DNA of 64,000 nt from assembly GCF_963665355.1 (NCBI RefSeq), contig NZ_OY762229.1, positions 620,001 through 684,000 on the forward strand, in the 5' to 3' direction. Position numbers and translations under genes: made by a program. The DNA comes from an uncultured Desulfobacter sp. (GTDB lineage: Bacteria > Desulfobacterota > Desulfobacteria > Desulfobacterales > Desulfobacteraceae). Under the pieces are notes generated by a model. The model was not told where the DNA came from, did not search any database, and saw only the letters and a list, made by a program, of their open reading frames with translations. Shown here in pieces: positions 44,280 through 53,486 of this stretch (positions are counted from its first letter, which is position 1; each line of letters opens with the position of its first letter).

Positions 44280-44726
44280 ATGAAATTCATATTTCTACTG
44301 GTTCTTGCCTTTGCGGCGGGCATGCTGGCACCTGTCCAGGCCGGAATGAATGCAAAGATTGGCAAAGCGTTGAACGACCCCTTTTATGCAGCCCTGATTT
44401 CATTTGCCGTGGGCACGGCAGGTCTTTTAGCCTATGCGTTGACCGGCAAAATGGATTTTGCCGTAATCCGAACCGTTTCCGGCGTTCACTGGACGCTTTG
44501 GCTGGCAGGGCTTTTAGGCGCCTTTTATGTAACCGCCACCATCGTACTGGCACCACGGCTGGGCACAGCCCTGACCTTTGGACTGGTGGTGGCAGGTCAG
44601 CTGGTCATGGCCGTGGTCATGGACCATTTTGGTCTGTTCGGCATGCCGGTTCAGCCGGTTAACTGGCCCCGCCTTGCCGGCATTGCGTTGATAGTCGGGG
44701 GGACCATGCTGATACGCTGGTTTTAA
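44280..44726 (+). CDS. DMT-family transporter, DUF606/YdcZ type
   Basis: 148 residues, five hydrophobic helices. The opening FLLVLAFAAGMLAPVQAGMN and the central GAFYVTATIVLAPRLGTAL match DUF606 (half-size drug/metabolite transporter superfamily, which work as dimers). Substrate unknown. The start follows AAGGATATATTTGG. Its stop overlaps the convergent gmhA stop by four bases. Confidence 0.85.
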   Translation: MKFIFLLVLAFAAGMLAPVQAGMNAKIGKALNDPFYAALISFAVGTAGLLAYALTGKMDFAVIRTVSGVHWTLWLAGLLGAFYVTATIVLAPRLGTALTFGLVVAGQLVMAVVMDHFGLFGMPVQPVNWPRLAGIALIVGGTMLIRWF

Positions 44727-45292
44727 CCGGGAAACAGCATCCTTTCGGCAAGATCGCAAAGAATATGCCCCAGGGTAATATGAACCTCCTGGATACGGGC
44801 CGTTACAGGAGAGTCCACACAAAAGGCCATGTCACTCATCTCTTTTAACTTTCCCCCGGCCCCGGAAAATCCCACCAGGGTGAGTCCCTGGTCCTTTGCC
44901 GCGGCAGCCGCCCGGATCACATTGGCAGAGTTGCCCGACGTTGAGATACCAATGGCCATATCCTGTTTGTTGCCCAGGGCCTGGACCTGCTTTGAAAAAA
45001 TTTCGTCAAAGGAGTAGTCATTGCCGATACTGGTAATAATCGATGTATCGCAGGTCAGGGCAATGGCGGGTAAGGGTCTACGTTCCATCTGAAACCGGTT
45101 GACAAATTCCGCGGCAATGTGCTGGCAGTCCGCCGCAGACCCGCCATTGCCGAACAGCAGCAGTTTTCCTCCGGATTCAAGGGTTTCTGCCATTTTCCGG
45201 GCACAGGTTTCAATGAGATTCTCATGGGCTGCAAAGAACTTTGTCTTGGTTTCAATGGCATCCTGAACAGTCTGCCGGATCAGCGCTTTCAT
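44723..45292 (-). CDS. gmhA: Sedoheptulose-7-phosphate isomerase GmhA
   Basis: 189 residues with the SIS fold: LLFGNGGSAADCQHIAAEFV (about 45-64), GISTSGNSANVI near 114-125 and a late VHITLGHILCDLAE. It makes D-glycero-D-manno-heptose 7-phosphate for LPS core heptose; the zinc ligands His and Glu seen in GmhA are present. It is the last gene of a minus-strand group with the TPR protein, selA and cheD-HDOD. Confidence 0.95.
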   Translation of the reverse strand: MKALIRQTVQDAIETKTKFFAAHENLIETCARKMAETLESGGKLLLFGNGGSAADCQHIAAEFVNRFQMERRPLPAIALTCDTSIITSIGNDYSFDEIFSKQVQALGNKQDMAIGISTSGNSANVIRAAAAAKDQGLTLVGFSGAGGKLKEMSDMAFCVDSPVTARIQEVHITLGHILCDLAERMLFPG

Positions 45293-45331
45293 TTTTTTCC
45301 TTTAATTTGGGGTCCCGTGATGTCTACAATA

Positions 45332-46561
45332 TCAGGCTGATCTGATGGATCTGTCCTGATTTTTTTCCTCAATCTGGTCGTGGATATTTTGTATTTCTTC
45401 AAGACAATTTCTGTAATCCTCATTTTCAGGATCCAGCCCCACACTCTTTTTTGCAAAGCTTAAAGCAATGGGCAGATTCTTTTTCTGCAACGCCATGGCC
45501 CGGGCATAGCCATACAATGCCTCGGGATCATTGGGAGTTAGTTTTACGGCCTGGTTGAACTGGGCTGCCGCGCCCAGGGCATCTTCTCTGTCCAGAAGTA
45601 TCCGGCCTTTAATCCTGAATGCTGTGCCTGATTCGGGTTTGATCCGAATGGCGGCATCCAGGTGGACCATGGCCTGGTCAAATTGCTTTTTCTTGTACAG
45701 AAGATGCCCTAAAAGCAGTTCAATTTCAAAAACATCAGGATTGATTCCATGGGCTTTTTTAAGGTAGGCCAAGGCGGAATCGGTTTTATCGTTGATCCGG
45801 TGAATCAGACCGATGTTGTAAACAATCATCACCTCTTCAGGACTAATACTGCGGGCCTTTTCAAAAAACTCCATGGCCTTGTCCAGGCAGGCATCCACCC
45901 CAAAGGCCACACCCAGGCTGTTGAGCAGATTGATATCGGCCGGGGCAATGAAAAGCCCTTTTTCGTATTCTGCGATGGCGGCATCAATTTTATTAAGCTG
46001 AAACAGTCTGTCGCCACTGATGTTCAGGGACAGACCATCAAATTCCACAACATGCCCGGGGCCCAAAAATGCCGCATGATCCAGAGCCTTAAGCGCGCAT
46101 CCGGCCATCTCTTCAACCGGAAAATCATGAAAAGGAAAGGCAATTGTTCCCATGATCAGTTTGACATCCAGGGCCTGGGAGATTTTTTCATTGAGCAGGT
46201 CAAGCATTTTTTTACCCTGGACCGCTGTTTCATAATCCCAGAACACCAGGATGGCAGTGAAGGGGTCCAGGCATTCCCAGATGCCTCTGTTTTCATCCAG
46301 CACAGAATGAAAGCAGGCATGGAAGACCTCATTTGCTTTATCAATGGTTTTCACCGATGCTGCCGGATCAATCTGCATGGTTGCCGTGATAAATGTTTTT
46401 TGGGAGGCGCAGGTGTCTGCCATCCGCCGGGAAAAAATTTCAAATTCCCGTGAAGGCTGTATCAGCAGATCTGAGTAATAGGCTTTCGGGGGACTAAGGT
46501 CCGGAGCGTCCGAAGCTGGTTTTAAAAACTGAATCTCTCTAGCAATGAATTTTCGCATCAT
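45332..46561 (-). CDS. Degenerate GGDEF-like domain fused to TPR repeats
   Basis: 409 residues. Residues about 30-180 have the fold pattern of a nucleotide cyclase (MQIDPAASVKTIDKANEVFH, LDPFTAILVFWDYETA, ALKALDHAAFLGPGHVVEFD) but no GGDEF or metal residues, so it is catalytically dead, if related. Residues about 190-390 are six or so TPRs (AIAEYEKGLFIAPADINLLN, AMVHLDAAIRIKPESGTAFR). Cytoplasmic scaffold, function unknown. Starts three bases after the selA stop. Confidence 0.75.
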   Translation of the reverse strand: MMRKFIAREIQFLKPASDAPDLSPPKAYYSDLLIQPSREFEIFSRRMADTCASQKTFITATMQIDPAASVKTIDKANEVFHACFHSVLDENRGIWECLDPFTAILVFWDYETAVQGKKMLDLLNEKISQALDVKLIMGTIAFPFHDFPVEEMAGCALKALDHAAFLGPGHVVEFDGLSLNISGDRLFQLNKIDAAIAEYEKGLFIAPADINLLNSLGVAFGVDACLDKAMEFFEKARSISPEEVMIVYNIGLIHRINDKTDSALAYLKKAHGINPDVFEIELLLGHLLYKKKQFDQAMVHLDAAIRIKPESGTAFRIKGRILLDREDALGAAAQFNQAVKLTPNDPEALYGYARAMALQKKNLPIALSFAKKSVGLDPENEDYRNCLEEIQNIHDQIEEKNQDRSIRSA

Positions 46562-46563
46562 AA

Positions 46564-47970
46564 TTAATCTGTCAGTTTTTTTAAAATGTTGGCAAGTATC
46601 TGATCCTGTCCGGGTTGAAGTGTTCTGGGGTCAATGACGAACCAATCGTCCTCAATGCGTCCCATTACCGGCGGATCAAAGGCCCGCAGTTTTTTATCCA
46701 GGGCAGTTACGGACATGTTTTTGGGGCGGATGGTCAGGCAACGGGTGGGCAGGGTCAGCCCGGGATAGGAACCGCCACCCGGCCTGGACGCCATATCTGC
46801 CAGGGCCAGTTCCGCCCGGTCCCCCACCGCTTCTGAAACCCGTGAAAACAACGTTTGTGCATCCCGGCAGATCTGTTCATAGGACAAGGTCAGCATTCTC
46901 AGGGTGGGGATCTTTTCAACAGCCGCCAGGGGATCCCGGTAAAGTTTAAGCGTTGCTTCCAGGGCCGCCAGGGTCATCTTGTCAATGCGCAGAGCCCGGG
47001 TCAGCGGATTGGCCTTAATCTGATCCAGGTATTGCTTTTTACCCACAATAATTCCGGCCTGGGGACCGCCTAAAAGCTTGTCTCCGCTGAAGGTGACCAC
47101 ATCAGCACCTGCGGCCACCTGTTCAAAAACCGGAGGTTCCAAAGGCAACCCGAATGTACGGAAATCAATCAGGGTCCCCGAGCCAAGGTCTTCCATGACC
47201 GGAATGCCATGGGGTTTTCCAATCTCCACCAGTTCCTTGAGGCTGACCGATTTTGTGAACCCCTCAATTTTATAGTTGGAGGTATGAACCTTAAGCAAAA
47301 GCCCTGTATCTTCGGTGATGGCATTGGTGTAATCATGGGGATGGGTGCGGTTGGTGGTCCCCACCTCTTTCAATATACACCCGCTTTTTATCATCACGTC
47401 CGGCACCCGGAAGGAGCCGCCGATCTCCACAAGCTCCCCCCTGGAAACAATAACTTCCCGCCCCTGGGCCAGGGTGTTTAACGCCAGCAGCACGGCACCG
47501 GCGTTGTTGTTGACGGCCATGGCCGCCTGGGCTCCCGTCAACTCGCAAAGCAGCTTTTCAATTGCCGCATACCGGATGCCGCGCTTGCCCGTTGCAAGAT
47601 CAAGCTCAAGGTTGGAATACCACGAGGAAACCGCCATGACATTATCCAGGGCGTCCTGACAGAGCAGTGCCCTGCCAAGATTGGTGTGCAGGACCACGCC
47701 GGTGGCGTTGATCAGGGGGATAAGCCGGTTTTTCATTTTCCGGGCAGCAAACAGGGCCGCCTGCCTGATGATAACTTCATCACTGACCATAACAGGCCGG
47801 TCTTCAAGTATTTGTGTCCGGATATCATCAATGGCCTTTCGTACGGATTCCAATACGAGGCTGCGCGGTATCTGTGTAAACCGGTCATCGGTTTCGGCAA
47901 GGACCAGAATGTGATCCACACCGGGCAGGGATTTGAGTTGCAACTGCTTATCCGGCATTGGCTGTGTCAT
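46564..47970 (-). CDS. selA: L-seryl-tRNA(Sec) selenium transferase SelA
   Basis: 468 residues. PLP enzyme that turns seryl-tRNA(Sec) into selenocysteyl-tRNA. The lysine is in FSGDKLLGGPQAGIIVG (about 289-305); other landmarks are INATGVVLHTNLGRALL and NNNAGAVLLAL. It implies that the organism makes selenoproteins; selB, selD and the selC tRNA are not in the window. Its first 23 bases overlap the end of the cheD-HDOD gene, so the two are co-transcribed. Confidence 0.96.
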   Translation of the reverse strand: MTQPMPDKQLQLKSLPGVDHILVLAETDDRFTQIPRSLVLESVRKAIDDIRTQILEDRPVMVSDEVIIRQAALFAARKMKNRLIPLINATGVVLHTNLGRALLCQDALDNVMAVSSWYSNLELDLATGKRGIRYAAIEKLLCELTGAQAAMAVNNNAGAVLLALNTLAQGREVIVSRGELVEIGGSFRVPDVMIKSGCILKEVGTTNRTHPHDYTNAITEDTGLLLKVHTSNYKIEGFTKSVSLKELVEIGKPHGIPVMEDLGSGTLIDFRTFGLPLEPPVFEQVAAGADVVTFSGDKLLGGPQAGIIVGKKQYLDQIKANPLTRALRIDKMTLAALEATLKLYRDPLAAVEKIPTLRMLTLSYEQICRDAQTLFSRVSEAVGDRAELALADMASRPGGGSYPGLTLPTRCLTIRPKNMSVTALDKKLRAFDPPVMGRIEDDWFVIDPRTLQPGQDQILANILKKLTD

Positions 47971-49318
47971 GGGGTGATTCCTGTGTCAGTCTGTCCAATG
48001 GTAAATCGTCAATGAACCGGACCAGTGATGCACCGTCCAGGTCCATTTTTTTGATGATGGGTTCAAGGTGCAGGGCATTTATTTTATCAACATCAAATCC
48101 TGTAAAAAAACTTCCCACGATTTGGTCCGCCAGATAGACAATTTCCACCAGATTTGTATGATGTTTCGCGCCCTCCGGGTTATGGTGGTGGCGTATAACT
48201 TCGGTCAGCGCGTCTGAAAACGACCATTTTTTCGCCAGGATAACGCCGGCCCGGCAGTGGGTGAATCCCAGTACCTCTTCTTCGGCCTGAACGATGCTGT
48301 GTCCCTCTTCTTCCAGGGTACGGAAAAAAAGAGGCAAATGATCCGATATATGCTGGTCCAAAACGACCTTGCCGATGTCGTGAAGCAATCCTGCGGTATA
48401 GGCCTGCCAGGGAGGGGCGAGACCGGTTTGTCTTGCGATCTGTTCTGCAAGGCAGGCCACACCCACGGCATGAAAAAAAAGCCCTCCCTTGCACAGGGAA
48501 TAGCCCGACGGGCCGATCTGGTTGAAGTAACTTTCAAGGGCCGTTGTAATTATACTTTTGACCAGCATCTCCCCGCCAAGCATCATCACCGCATCTTTGA
48601 GCGTGTCAATTTTTATGACTCCCGAAAAAAGCACGGAGTTGCACATTTGCAATGTCCGGGCAGACAGCACCTGATCCCGGGACAGCTCCTTGGAAATATC
48701 ATCAAGGCTGTGAATGCCCTGGTTGAACATTCTTAAAATTTTTAATGCGGTCTGGGGGATGGGTTTGAGAGTATCAATGGTGGCCAGGATGGCTTTGGTA
48801 TCCGGGGCCTGGGCAATGTCATCCGGATCAAAGGCCGTCTCCCAGGACGGTGCAATCTGCGTCTCACCGGTCTGCAGGTCCAGTGCAAGGGTGCAGGCGA
48901 AAAAGCCGCCGGTTTCAGAGCTGATGATTTCAATGCCCTGTTCTTCCAATATCCGGCAGGCGATATTTGCGGAACGCCCCCCGATGTCCAGTCCCAGGTC
49001 CATCCGGGAAACCGGCCCCACCAGGGCACCACCGGCAATGGTGGCTTTCAGATTTTTGGTGGTGCATCCCATGCGTCTAAGTTCGTTAATCAGCATGGGA
49101 ATGCCCAAAGAGGCATATTTCTCCGGGGTATCAGGTTGAAAATCTGTATTTCCCAATGGAGAGGGCAAAAGAATATGAATCAGTCCTCCGGCTTTTTGCT
49201 TGTGGTCATATAATGCCACTCCCAGGCAGGTGCCAAGGATAGCCTGGAATATTTGGGCAGACTGTTTGCTTACCCTGAAGCGGCCTGTGGGAATGTACTC
49301 GTTGTGTATACAGTTCAT
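47948..49318 (-). CDS. CheD-HDOD fusion protein
   Basis: 456 residues. The N-terminal CheD domain (about 10-160) has the catalytic Cys in ILGTCLGVALYD and His in GGLIHILLPSP, as in chemoreceptor glutamine deamidases. An HDOD domain (about 180-400) follows: PIPQTALKILRMFNQ, LLHDIGKVVLDQ, and the HD-type motif. HDOD proteins are signalling scaffolds. The fusion links receptor modification and intracellular signalling. ATG at 49318 is preferred over TTG 49321. No other che genes are nearby, but a sigma-28-like promoter is next door on the other strand. Confidence 0.9.
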   Translation of the reverse strand: MNCIHNEYIPTGRFRVSKQSAQIFQAILGTCLGVALYDHKQKAGGLIHILLPSPLGNTDFQPDTPEKYASLGIPMLINELRRMGCTTKNLKATIAGGALVGPVSRMDLGLDIGGRSANIACRILEEQGIEIISSETGGFFACTLALDLQTGETQIAPSWETAFDPDDIAQAPDTKAILATIDTLKPIPQTALKILRMFNQGIHSLDDISKELSRDQVLSARTLQMCNSVLFSGVIKIDTLKDAVMMLGGEMLVKSIITTALESYFNQIGPSGYSLCKGGLFFHAVGVACLAEQIARQTGLAPPWQAYTAGLLHDIGKVVLDQHISDHLPLFFRTLEEEGHSIVQAEEEVLGFTHCRAGVILAKKWSFSDALTEVIRHHHNPEGAKHHTNLVEIVYLADQIVGSFFTGFDVDKINALHLEPIIKKMDLDGASLVRFIDDLPLDRLTQESPHDTANAG

Positions 49319-49448
49319 CAAATAAAAATTCAGATAAAAAGTTCAGATGCTGATTTTTCGGTAAAATAACTTTAATTATCATCAATGCCTGAAAGGATTC
49401 AAGCCCAATCTAACGGATTGGGCGCCATAAGGGCAATTCGGATACGGA

Positions 49449-49476
49449 TAAAGTTATCAGTCTTTGCTGCCGATTT
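49449..49476 (+). promoter_or_regulatory. Candidate sigma-28 (flagellar) promoter
   Basis: TAAAGTTA (49449-49456), 12 bases, GCCGATTT (49469-49476), against the FliA consensus TAAAGTTT-N11-GCCGATAA. It lies 55 bases before the EF-hand gene. A hairpin GCCCAATC/GATTGGGC (49403-49423) precedes it. Confidence 0.5.
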
Positions 49477-49530
49477 ATCTTTTTAATCCAGTTTGTTTCC
49501 TAAGAATTGTACGCGGTCAAAGGAGGGGCC

Positions 49531-50952
49531 ATGAAGATATCACAAAGCATTGTGGGGTTATCATCCTCTTATTTGCTTGAACAGGAGGATACAACAACCC
49601 GGGAGAAAACATCATCAAGAACAACCACAGCCAGAACCTTATCATCAAGGCGCAATAGTACGGCATCCGAAACCGACGATGCCCTGCCCCGTATGGTGGT
49701 AGATCGGGTCAGTATTTCCGGGACTGCCATCGGGGAGATATGCACTGAATACAGCCACTCTTTGTCATCACAATCCAGTGTCTGCTCTGGTGATAAAAAT
49801 AAGGAGACTGAGTTTTCCCAGCAGGAGATGGTGGAAAAACTGGTGTCTACTCTGGTCAGCGAACAGGTTTCAGCCACAAGCCTTACGGCGTCAGGAGCCG
49901 TGCAACAATTCGGGACCAACACCTTTTCTTCGGAACAGGCTTCAGGACAGATCCGTTCAGCAAAGACCACCATCACCCTGGATCGCACCACAAGCCATTT
50001 TGAGCAGGAGCAGATGACCTTTGCCTCCCGGGGACAGGTGTTGACCCAGGACGGCAGGGCCATCAATTTTTCCCTGGAACTGGCCATGGACAGAACAACC
50101 TTGACCGAAACCCGGGAGGCGGCGCTAATCAGTACCTGGCAGGAGGAAGTGGCCCTGATTGATCCCTTGATCATAAATCTTGAAGGCGGCGTACCGGCAT
50201 TGAGCGATACCCGTTTTGAGTTTGACCTTAACAATGACGGCATCACCGAAGAGATCAGCTTTGCCGCATCAGGTTCGGGATTTTTAAGTTTTGACAAAAA
50301 CAATGACGGCATTATCAACAACGGCTCCGAACTGTTTGGCCCGGGCACGGGTAACGGTTTTGATGAACTGGCGGATTATGACCTGGACGGCAACGGATGG
50401 ATTGATGAAAATGATGACGTGTTTTCCAGGCTCTCTGTATGGACCCGGGATGACACCGGCAATGATGTGCTTGTCTCTTTGGCAGAGGCCGGCATCGGAG
50501 CTGTTTACCTTGACAGTGCCGCCACCGGATTCCAACTGACGGATGGGGATAATACCCTTGCAGGAGAAGTGGCGCGCTCGGGCCTGTTTTTATTCGAAAA
50601 CGGCAATGTGGGAATTATTCAGCAAATTGACCTTGCAGCTCAATCGACCCAAGCTCAACAGGAATCGGACAACCAGACAGACCTGTCCCAGAGCTTTAAC
50701 GCGTCCCGGGCAGGTGCAGGGACCATTGATGCTGAAGTATCCCGGCCCATGGCCCAGCAGCCATGGCAATCAGAGGCTAAAACCCTTCTGGAAGAAATGA
50801 GGCAACAGATTCGTGACATGGAAAAGCAGATTCGCAGGCTTTTAAATCTGGAGTCAAAACCGGGGAACAGACTGGGAAACACCAACCGTCTTTTTAACCG
50901 GATCAGGCTTCACGATAAAGGGCTAACACACCGGACCGGGCAAGTTTTTTGA
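49531..50952 (+). CDS. EF-hand-like calcium-binding protein
   Basis: 473 residues, ATG 49531 with RBS AAAGGAGG. The first 110 residues are Ser/Thr-rich. The centre (about 230-300) holds several Dx[DN]xDG loops: FDLNNDGITEEI, FDKNNDGIINNGSELFGP, YDLDGNGWIDENDDVFSRL. This 'FD.N.DG ... GSELFG' arrangement is common in RTX/hemolysin-like and other secreted proteins. The C-terminus is a coiled coil (KTLLEEMRQQIRDMEKQI). No signal peptide, so export, if any, would be non-classical. Sigma-28-like promoter suggests a motility-linked role. The last 50 bases overlap ilvH on the other strand. Confidence 0.75.
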   Translation: MKISQSIVGLSSSYLLEQEDTTTREKTSSRTTTARTLSSRRNSTASETDDALPRMVVDRVSISGTAIGEICTEYSHSLSSQSSVCSGDKNKETEFSQQEMVEKLVSTLVSEQVSATSLTASGAVQQFGTNTFSSEQASGQIRSAKTTITLDRTTSHFEQEQMTFASRGQVLTQDGRAINFSLELAMDRTTLTETREAALISTWQEEVALIDPLIINLEGGVPALSDTRFEFDLNNDGITEEISFAASGSGFLSFDKNNDGIINNGSELFGPGTGNGFDELADYDLDGNGWIDENDDVFSRLSVWTRDDTGNDVLVSLAEAGIGAVYLDSAATGFQLTDGDNTLAGEVARSGLFLFENGNVGIIQQIDLAAQSTQAQQESDNQTDLSQSFNASRAGAGTIDAEVSRPMAQQPWQSEAKTLLEEMRQQIRDMEKQIRRLLNLESKPGNRLGNTNRLFNRIRLHDKGLTHRTGQVF

Positions 50953-51388
50953 TGCCGAAGGGTGACAGCTTTTCAAGGAGGATATCAATGGTGTCCTCAT
51001 CGCCGCACACTTCGAAAATAAAGTGCCGGGCCCCTTCATCCATCATGGTGCCGTTGAATTCCTGAATCAGATTTCGGATCTCATCCTGGTTTTCAGGCAG
51101 GGCTTTGACACAGATCAGGGCCATTTCCCTTTTCACGGCCTTTTCACCGGTCATGTCCCTGAGTTTGATGACATTGACCAGGCGCTTGATCTGCTTCATG
51201 CACTGGTCTAAGATGTCAGGACGTGTATAGGTGGTGATGGTGATTCTTGACATTTTTGGATTTGCTGTGGGCGCACCGCAGATGGTTTCGATGTTATAGC
51301 CCCTGCCCGCAAAAAGCCCTGTGATTCTGGCCGTCACCCCGGGTTCATTTTCCACCAGCATGGTCAGGGTATACCTTTTTTTTTTCAA
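50903..51388 (-). CDS. ilvH: Acetolactate synthase small (regulatory) subunit
   Basis: 161 residues: ACT domain opening TLTMLVENEPGVTARITGLF and C-terminal FIFEVCGDEDTIDILLEKL. It confers valine feedback on the catalytic IlvB subunit, whose gene is not adjacent here, which is unusual. The start is TTG 51388, overlapping the stop of the diguanylate cyclase gene (TTGA). It ends convergently inside the EF-hand gene. Confidence 0.93.
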   Translation of the reverse strand: MKKKRYTLTMLVENEPGVTARITGLFAGRGYNIETICGAPTANPKMSRITITTYTRPDILDQCMKQIKRLVNVIKLRDMTGEKAVKREMALICVKALPENQDEIRNLIQEFNGTMMDEGARHFIFEVCGDEDTIDILLEKLSPFGIKKLARSGVLALYREA

Positions 51389-52437
51389 GGAAGAACCACG
51401 TCCTTGCCATTGTGGGTGCCCGTGCGGTTCCGGCCGTTATTTTTGGCCGCATACATAGCCTTGTCCGCCCGGACAATCAGGGAGTCTAAATCTTCACCCG
51501 GAATGAACTGGGCTACGCCCATGGAGATTGTTATGGTGCCGATATCCTTGCCTGAACTTTTGGATTGCCATCTCATTTTTTCCAGGCTGGTACGGATCTG
51601 TTCTGCCAGGACAAAGCCGCCGTCCATTTTGGTTTCAGGCAGCACCATGATAAATTCTTCGCCGCCAAATCTGCCGGCAAGATCCTTGCCTTTGATGTGT
51701 TTCTGTAAAAGCTTGGATATCAGCTTGAGAACATTGTCGCCGGTAAGGTGTCCATAACTATCATTTATCCGTTTAAAGTTATCGATGTCGGCAATGATCA
51801 GGGTTAAAGGCGCGGTCTCTTCCTGGGCATCTTTCATGGGCCCCGCAATGGCATCCTCAAAACCGCGGCGGTTAAGAAGCCCTGTGAGCATATCTGTTTT
51901 TGCCGCCTCCCGCAGGTTTCTGAGTTCCAGCTTCAAGGCATCAAGTTCGTTGATGGTATTGTGAACATTATTTTTAAGGTCGGTATTGCCGTCAATGATC
52001 CGCAGGGTTTCCGAAACAATATCCTGGGAAATATTTTTGATATCGTCTTCATCCGACGCAATGCTTAAAAGTTGGTTATGGGCTTTGAGCTGCTCTCCCT
52101 GCTGGCCCATGCGAAGTTCGGCATCAATAAGATGGAAGGTCATCCCGTCAAGAAGACTCCCTGCTTTTCTGGTTTGCTGTTCGGTGACAAGCAGTTGCCT
52201 GTTAGAAACATGGTGCCCGAACCATTCGAGGATCTTTTGATAGTCTATGAGAACCTTTTGCTTCCGCGCTGCCTTGATCGCCTTCTGAAGTGCTGGATTC
52301 CGGCCCGAGACATACTCATACCACACCGCGTATACGATCGGGTTAAAAGGAAGTTGTAGTTCAGAAATTTCTTTAAGAATTATTCGCAAATATTGCCCTG
52401 ATACTTCAAGGGAATCAGGATATAAATTTTTAAACAT
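51385..52437 (-). CDS. Diguanylate cyclase (GGEEF)
   Basis: 350 residues, ATG 52437 behind AAGGGAAC. The first about 180 residues are helical with no membrane span. The GGDEF domain (about 185-345) has TDMLTGLLNRRGFE, the active site RFGGEEFIMVLPE and SMGVAQFIPGE. The residues at the I-site position do not read RxxD clearly (KGKD instead), so product inhibition may be absent. It overlaps ilvH by four bases. Confidence 0.92.
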   Translation of the reverse strand: MFKNLYPDSLEVSGQYLRIILKEISELQLPFNPIVYAVWYEYVSGRNPALQKAIKAARKQKVLIDYQKILEWFGHHVSNRQLLVTEQQTRKAGSLLDGMTFHLIDAELRMGQQGEQLKAHNQLLSIASDEDDIKNISQDIVSETLRIIDGNTDLKNNVHNTINELDALKLELRNLREAAKTDMLTGLLNRRGFEDAIAGPMKDAQEETAPLTLIIADIDNFKRINDSYGHLTGDNVLKLISKLLQKHIKGKDLAGRFGGEEFIMVLPETKMDGGFVLAEQIRTSLEKMRWQSKSSGKDIGTITISMGVAQFIPGEDLDSLIVRADKAMYAAKNNGRNRTGTHNGKDVVLP

Positions 52438-52751
52438 TGAGTTCCCTTCTGTTACATGTAATTGGAACCAGAATTAATGGTTGTTAATAATTTATGTTAC
52501 ACTCGTATCTTAATGAAGCAATGCTTGTTCACCGAAAGGACAATAATAATAAACCAGTTATCATAAAAACAGCTAAATGATCAACATAATTTCTTGTTTA
52601 CCCACAGGTACTGACTGCTTATTACAAGTTTTTTACCCGTGTTTTTTTAAAGTAAAAAACAACCTTTTATGATAAGATTTGTACAATTTTTTTTATTTGT
52701 GAATGTGAACTATCCTTCTTGGTATCAAATACAAGATCGCAAAGGGAGCCC
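52438..52751. other. Intergenic region between divergent diguanylate cyclase and pyrF
   Basis: 314 bases, very AT-rich (runs TTTTTTTT, TTTTTAC) with no coding frame. It must contain promoters for both genes, but I cannot fix hexamers with confidence. No riboswitch fold recognised. Confidence 0.4.
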
Positions 52752-53486
52752 ATGCAGAAAACAGCAAAAGACTATATCATTTTTCCTCTGGATTTCCCCT
52801 CCATGGGGGAAGCCCAATCTCATATCCGACAGCTTGACGGCCGGGTGGGCATGTTTAAAATCGGCCTTGAACTGTTTATCCGCCAGGGACCGGCTGTGGT
52901 GGAGATGGTCAGAAATATGTCCAGTGCCGGTATTTTCCTGGATTTAAAACTGCATGATATTTCAGCCACGGTGGGCCGGGCCATGGCCCGGGTGGCGGAT
53001 CTCGGGGTGGATCTGGTGACGGTCCACGGGGCGTCCTGTCCCAAAATGCTTGGGGCTGCCGTTGCAAATGCGGGCAAGACCAAAGTCCTTGCCGTGACCC
53101 TTCTTACGGACAATGATGCCGATACGGTCCGGGCCCAGGGATTTAAGGATGAATATGTCCATGCCCCGGAAAAGCTGGTGCTGCTGCGGGCCCGCATGGC
53201 CCTGGATGCCGGGTGTGCCGGGGTGGTATGTTCGGGACAGGAAGCCGCCATGCTGAAGACCCAGCTGGGTCAAGGATGCCTGACAGTGACGCCGGGAATT
53301 AGGCCCCAATGGAGCCTGCCCCCCGGGGATGACCAGAAACGGGTGGTTACGCCGGCCAAGGCGATCCAGGCAGGTTCTGACTATATTGTTATTGGGCGGC
53401 CCATCAGGGATGCTGACGATCCGGCCCGGGCCGCTGAGAAAGTGGCTTTAGAAATTGAAGCCGGCCTGTCCGGCCCTGGCAAATAG
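52752..53486 (+). CDS. pyrF: Orotidine 5'-phosphate decarboxylase PyrF
   Basis: 244 residues, ATG 52752 (RBS AAAGGGAGC). Catalytic DxKxxD signature in FLDLKLHDISATVG (about 60-73), phosphate loop VTPGIRPQW and DYIVIGRPIRDADDP. Last step of UMP synthesis. Starts further upstream in frame (52719) lack support. The final codons sit in a long perfect hairpin. Confidence 0.96.
   Translation: MQKTAKDYIIFPLDFPSMGEAQSHIRQLDGRVGMFKIGLELFIRQGPAVVEMVRNMSSAGIFLDLKLHDISATVGRAMARVADLGVDLVTVHGASCPKMLGAAVANAGKTKVLAVTLLTDNDADTVRAQGFKDEYVHAPEKLVLLRARMALDAGCAGVVCSGQEAAMLKTQLGQGCLTVTPGIRPQWSLPPGDDQKRVVTPAKAIQAGSDYIVIGRPIRDADDPARAAEKVALEIEAGLSGPGK

Noticed and set aside
45749-46453. 234-codon plus-strand frame opposite the TPR protein
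   Set aside because: Shadow of TPR coding; no RBS or recognisable domain.
46564-47970. selC tRNA or SECIS-containing gene close to selA
   Set aside because: I searched the spacers on both sides and saw no 90-100-base tRNA fold and no in-frame TGA gene with a plausible continuation.
49569-50348. 259-codon minus-strand frame under the EF-hand gene
   Set aside because: The plus-strand gene has a strong RBS and calcium-loop motifs; the antisense frame has neither.
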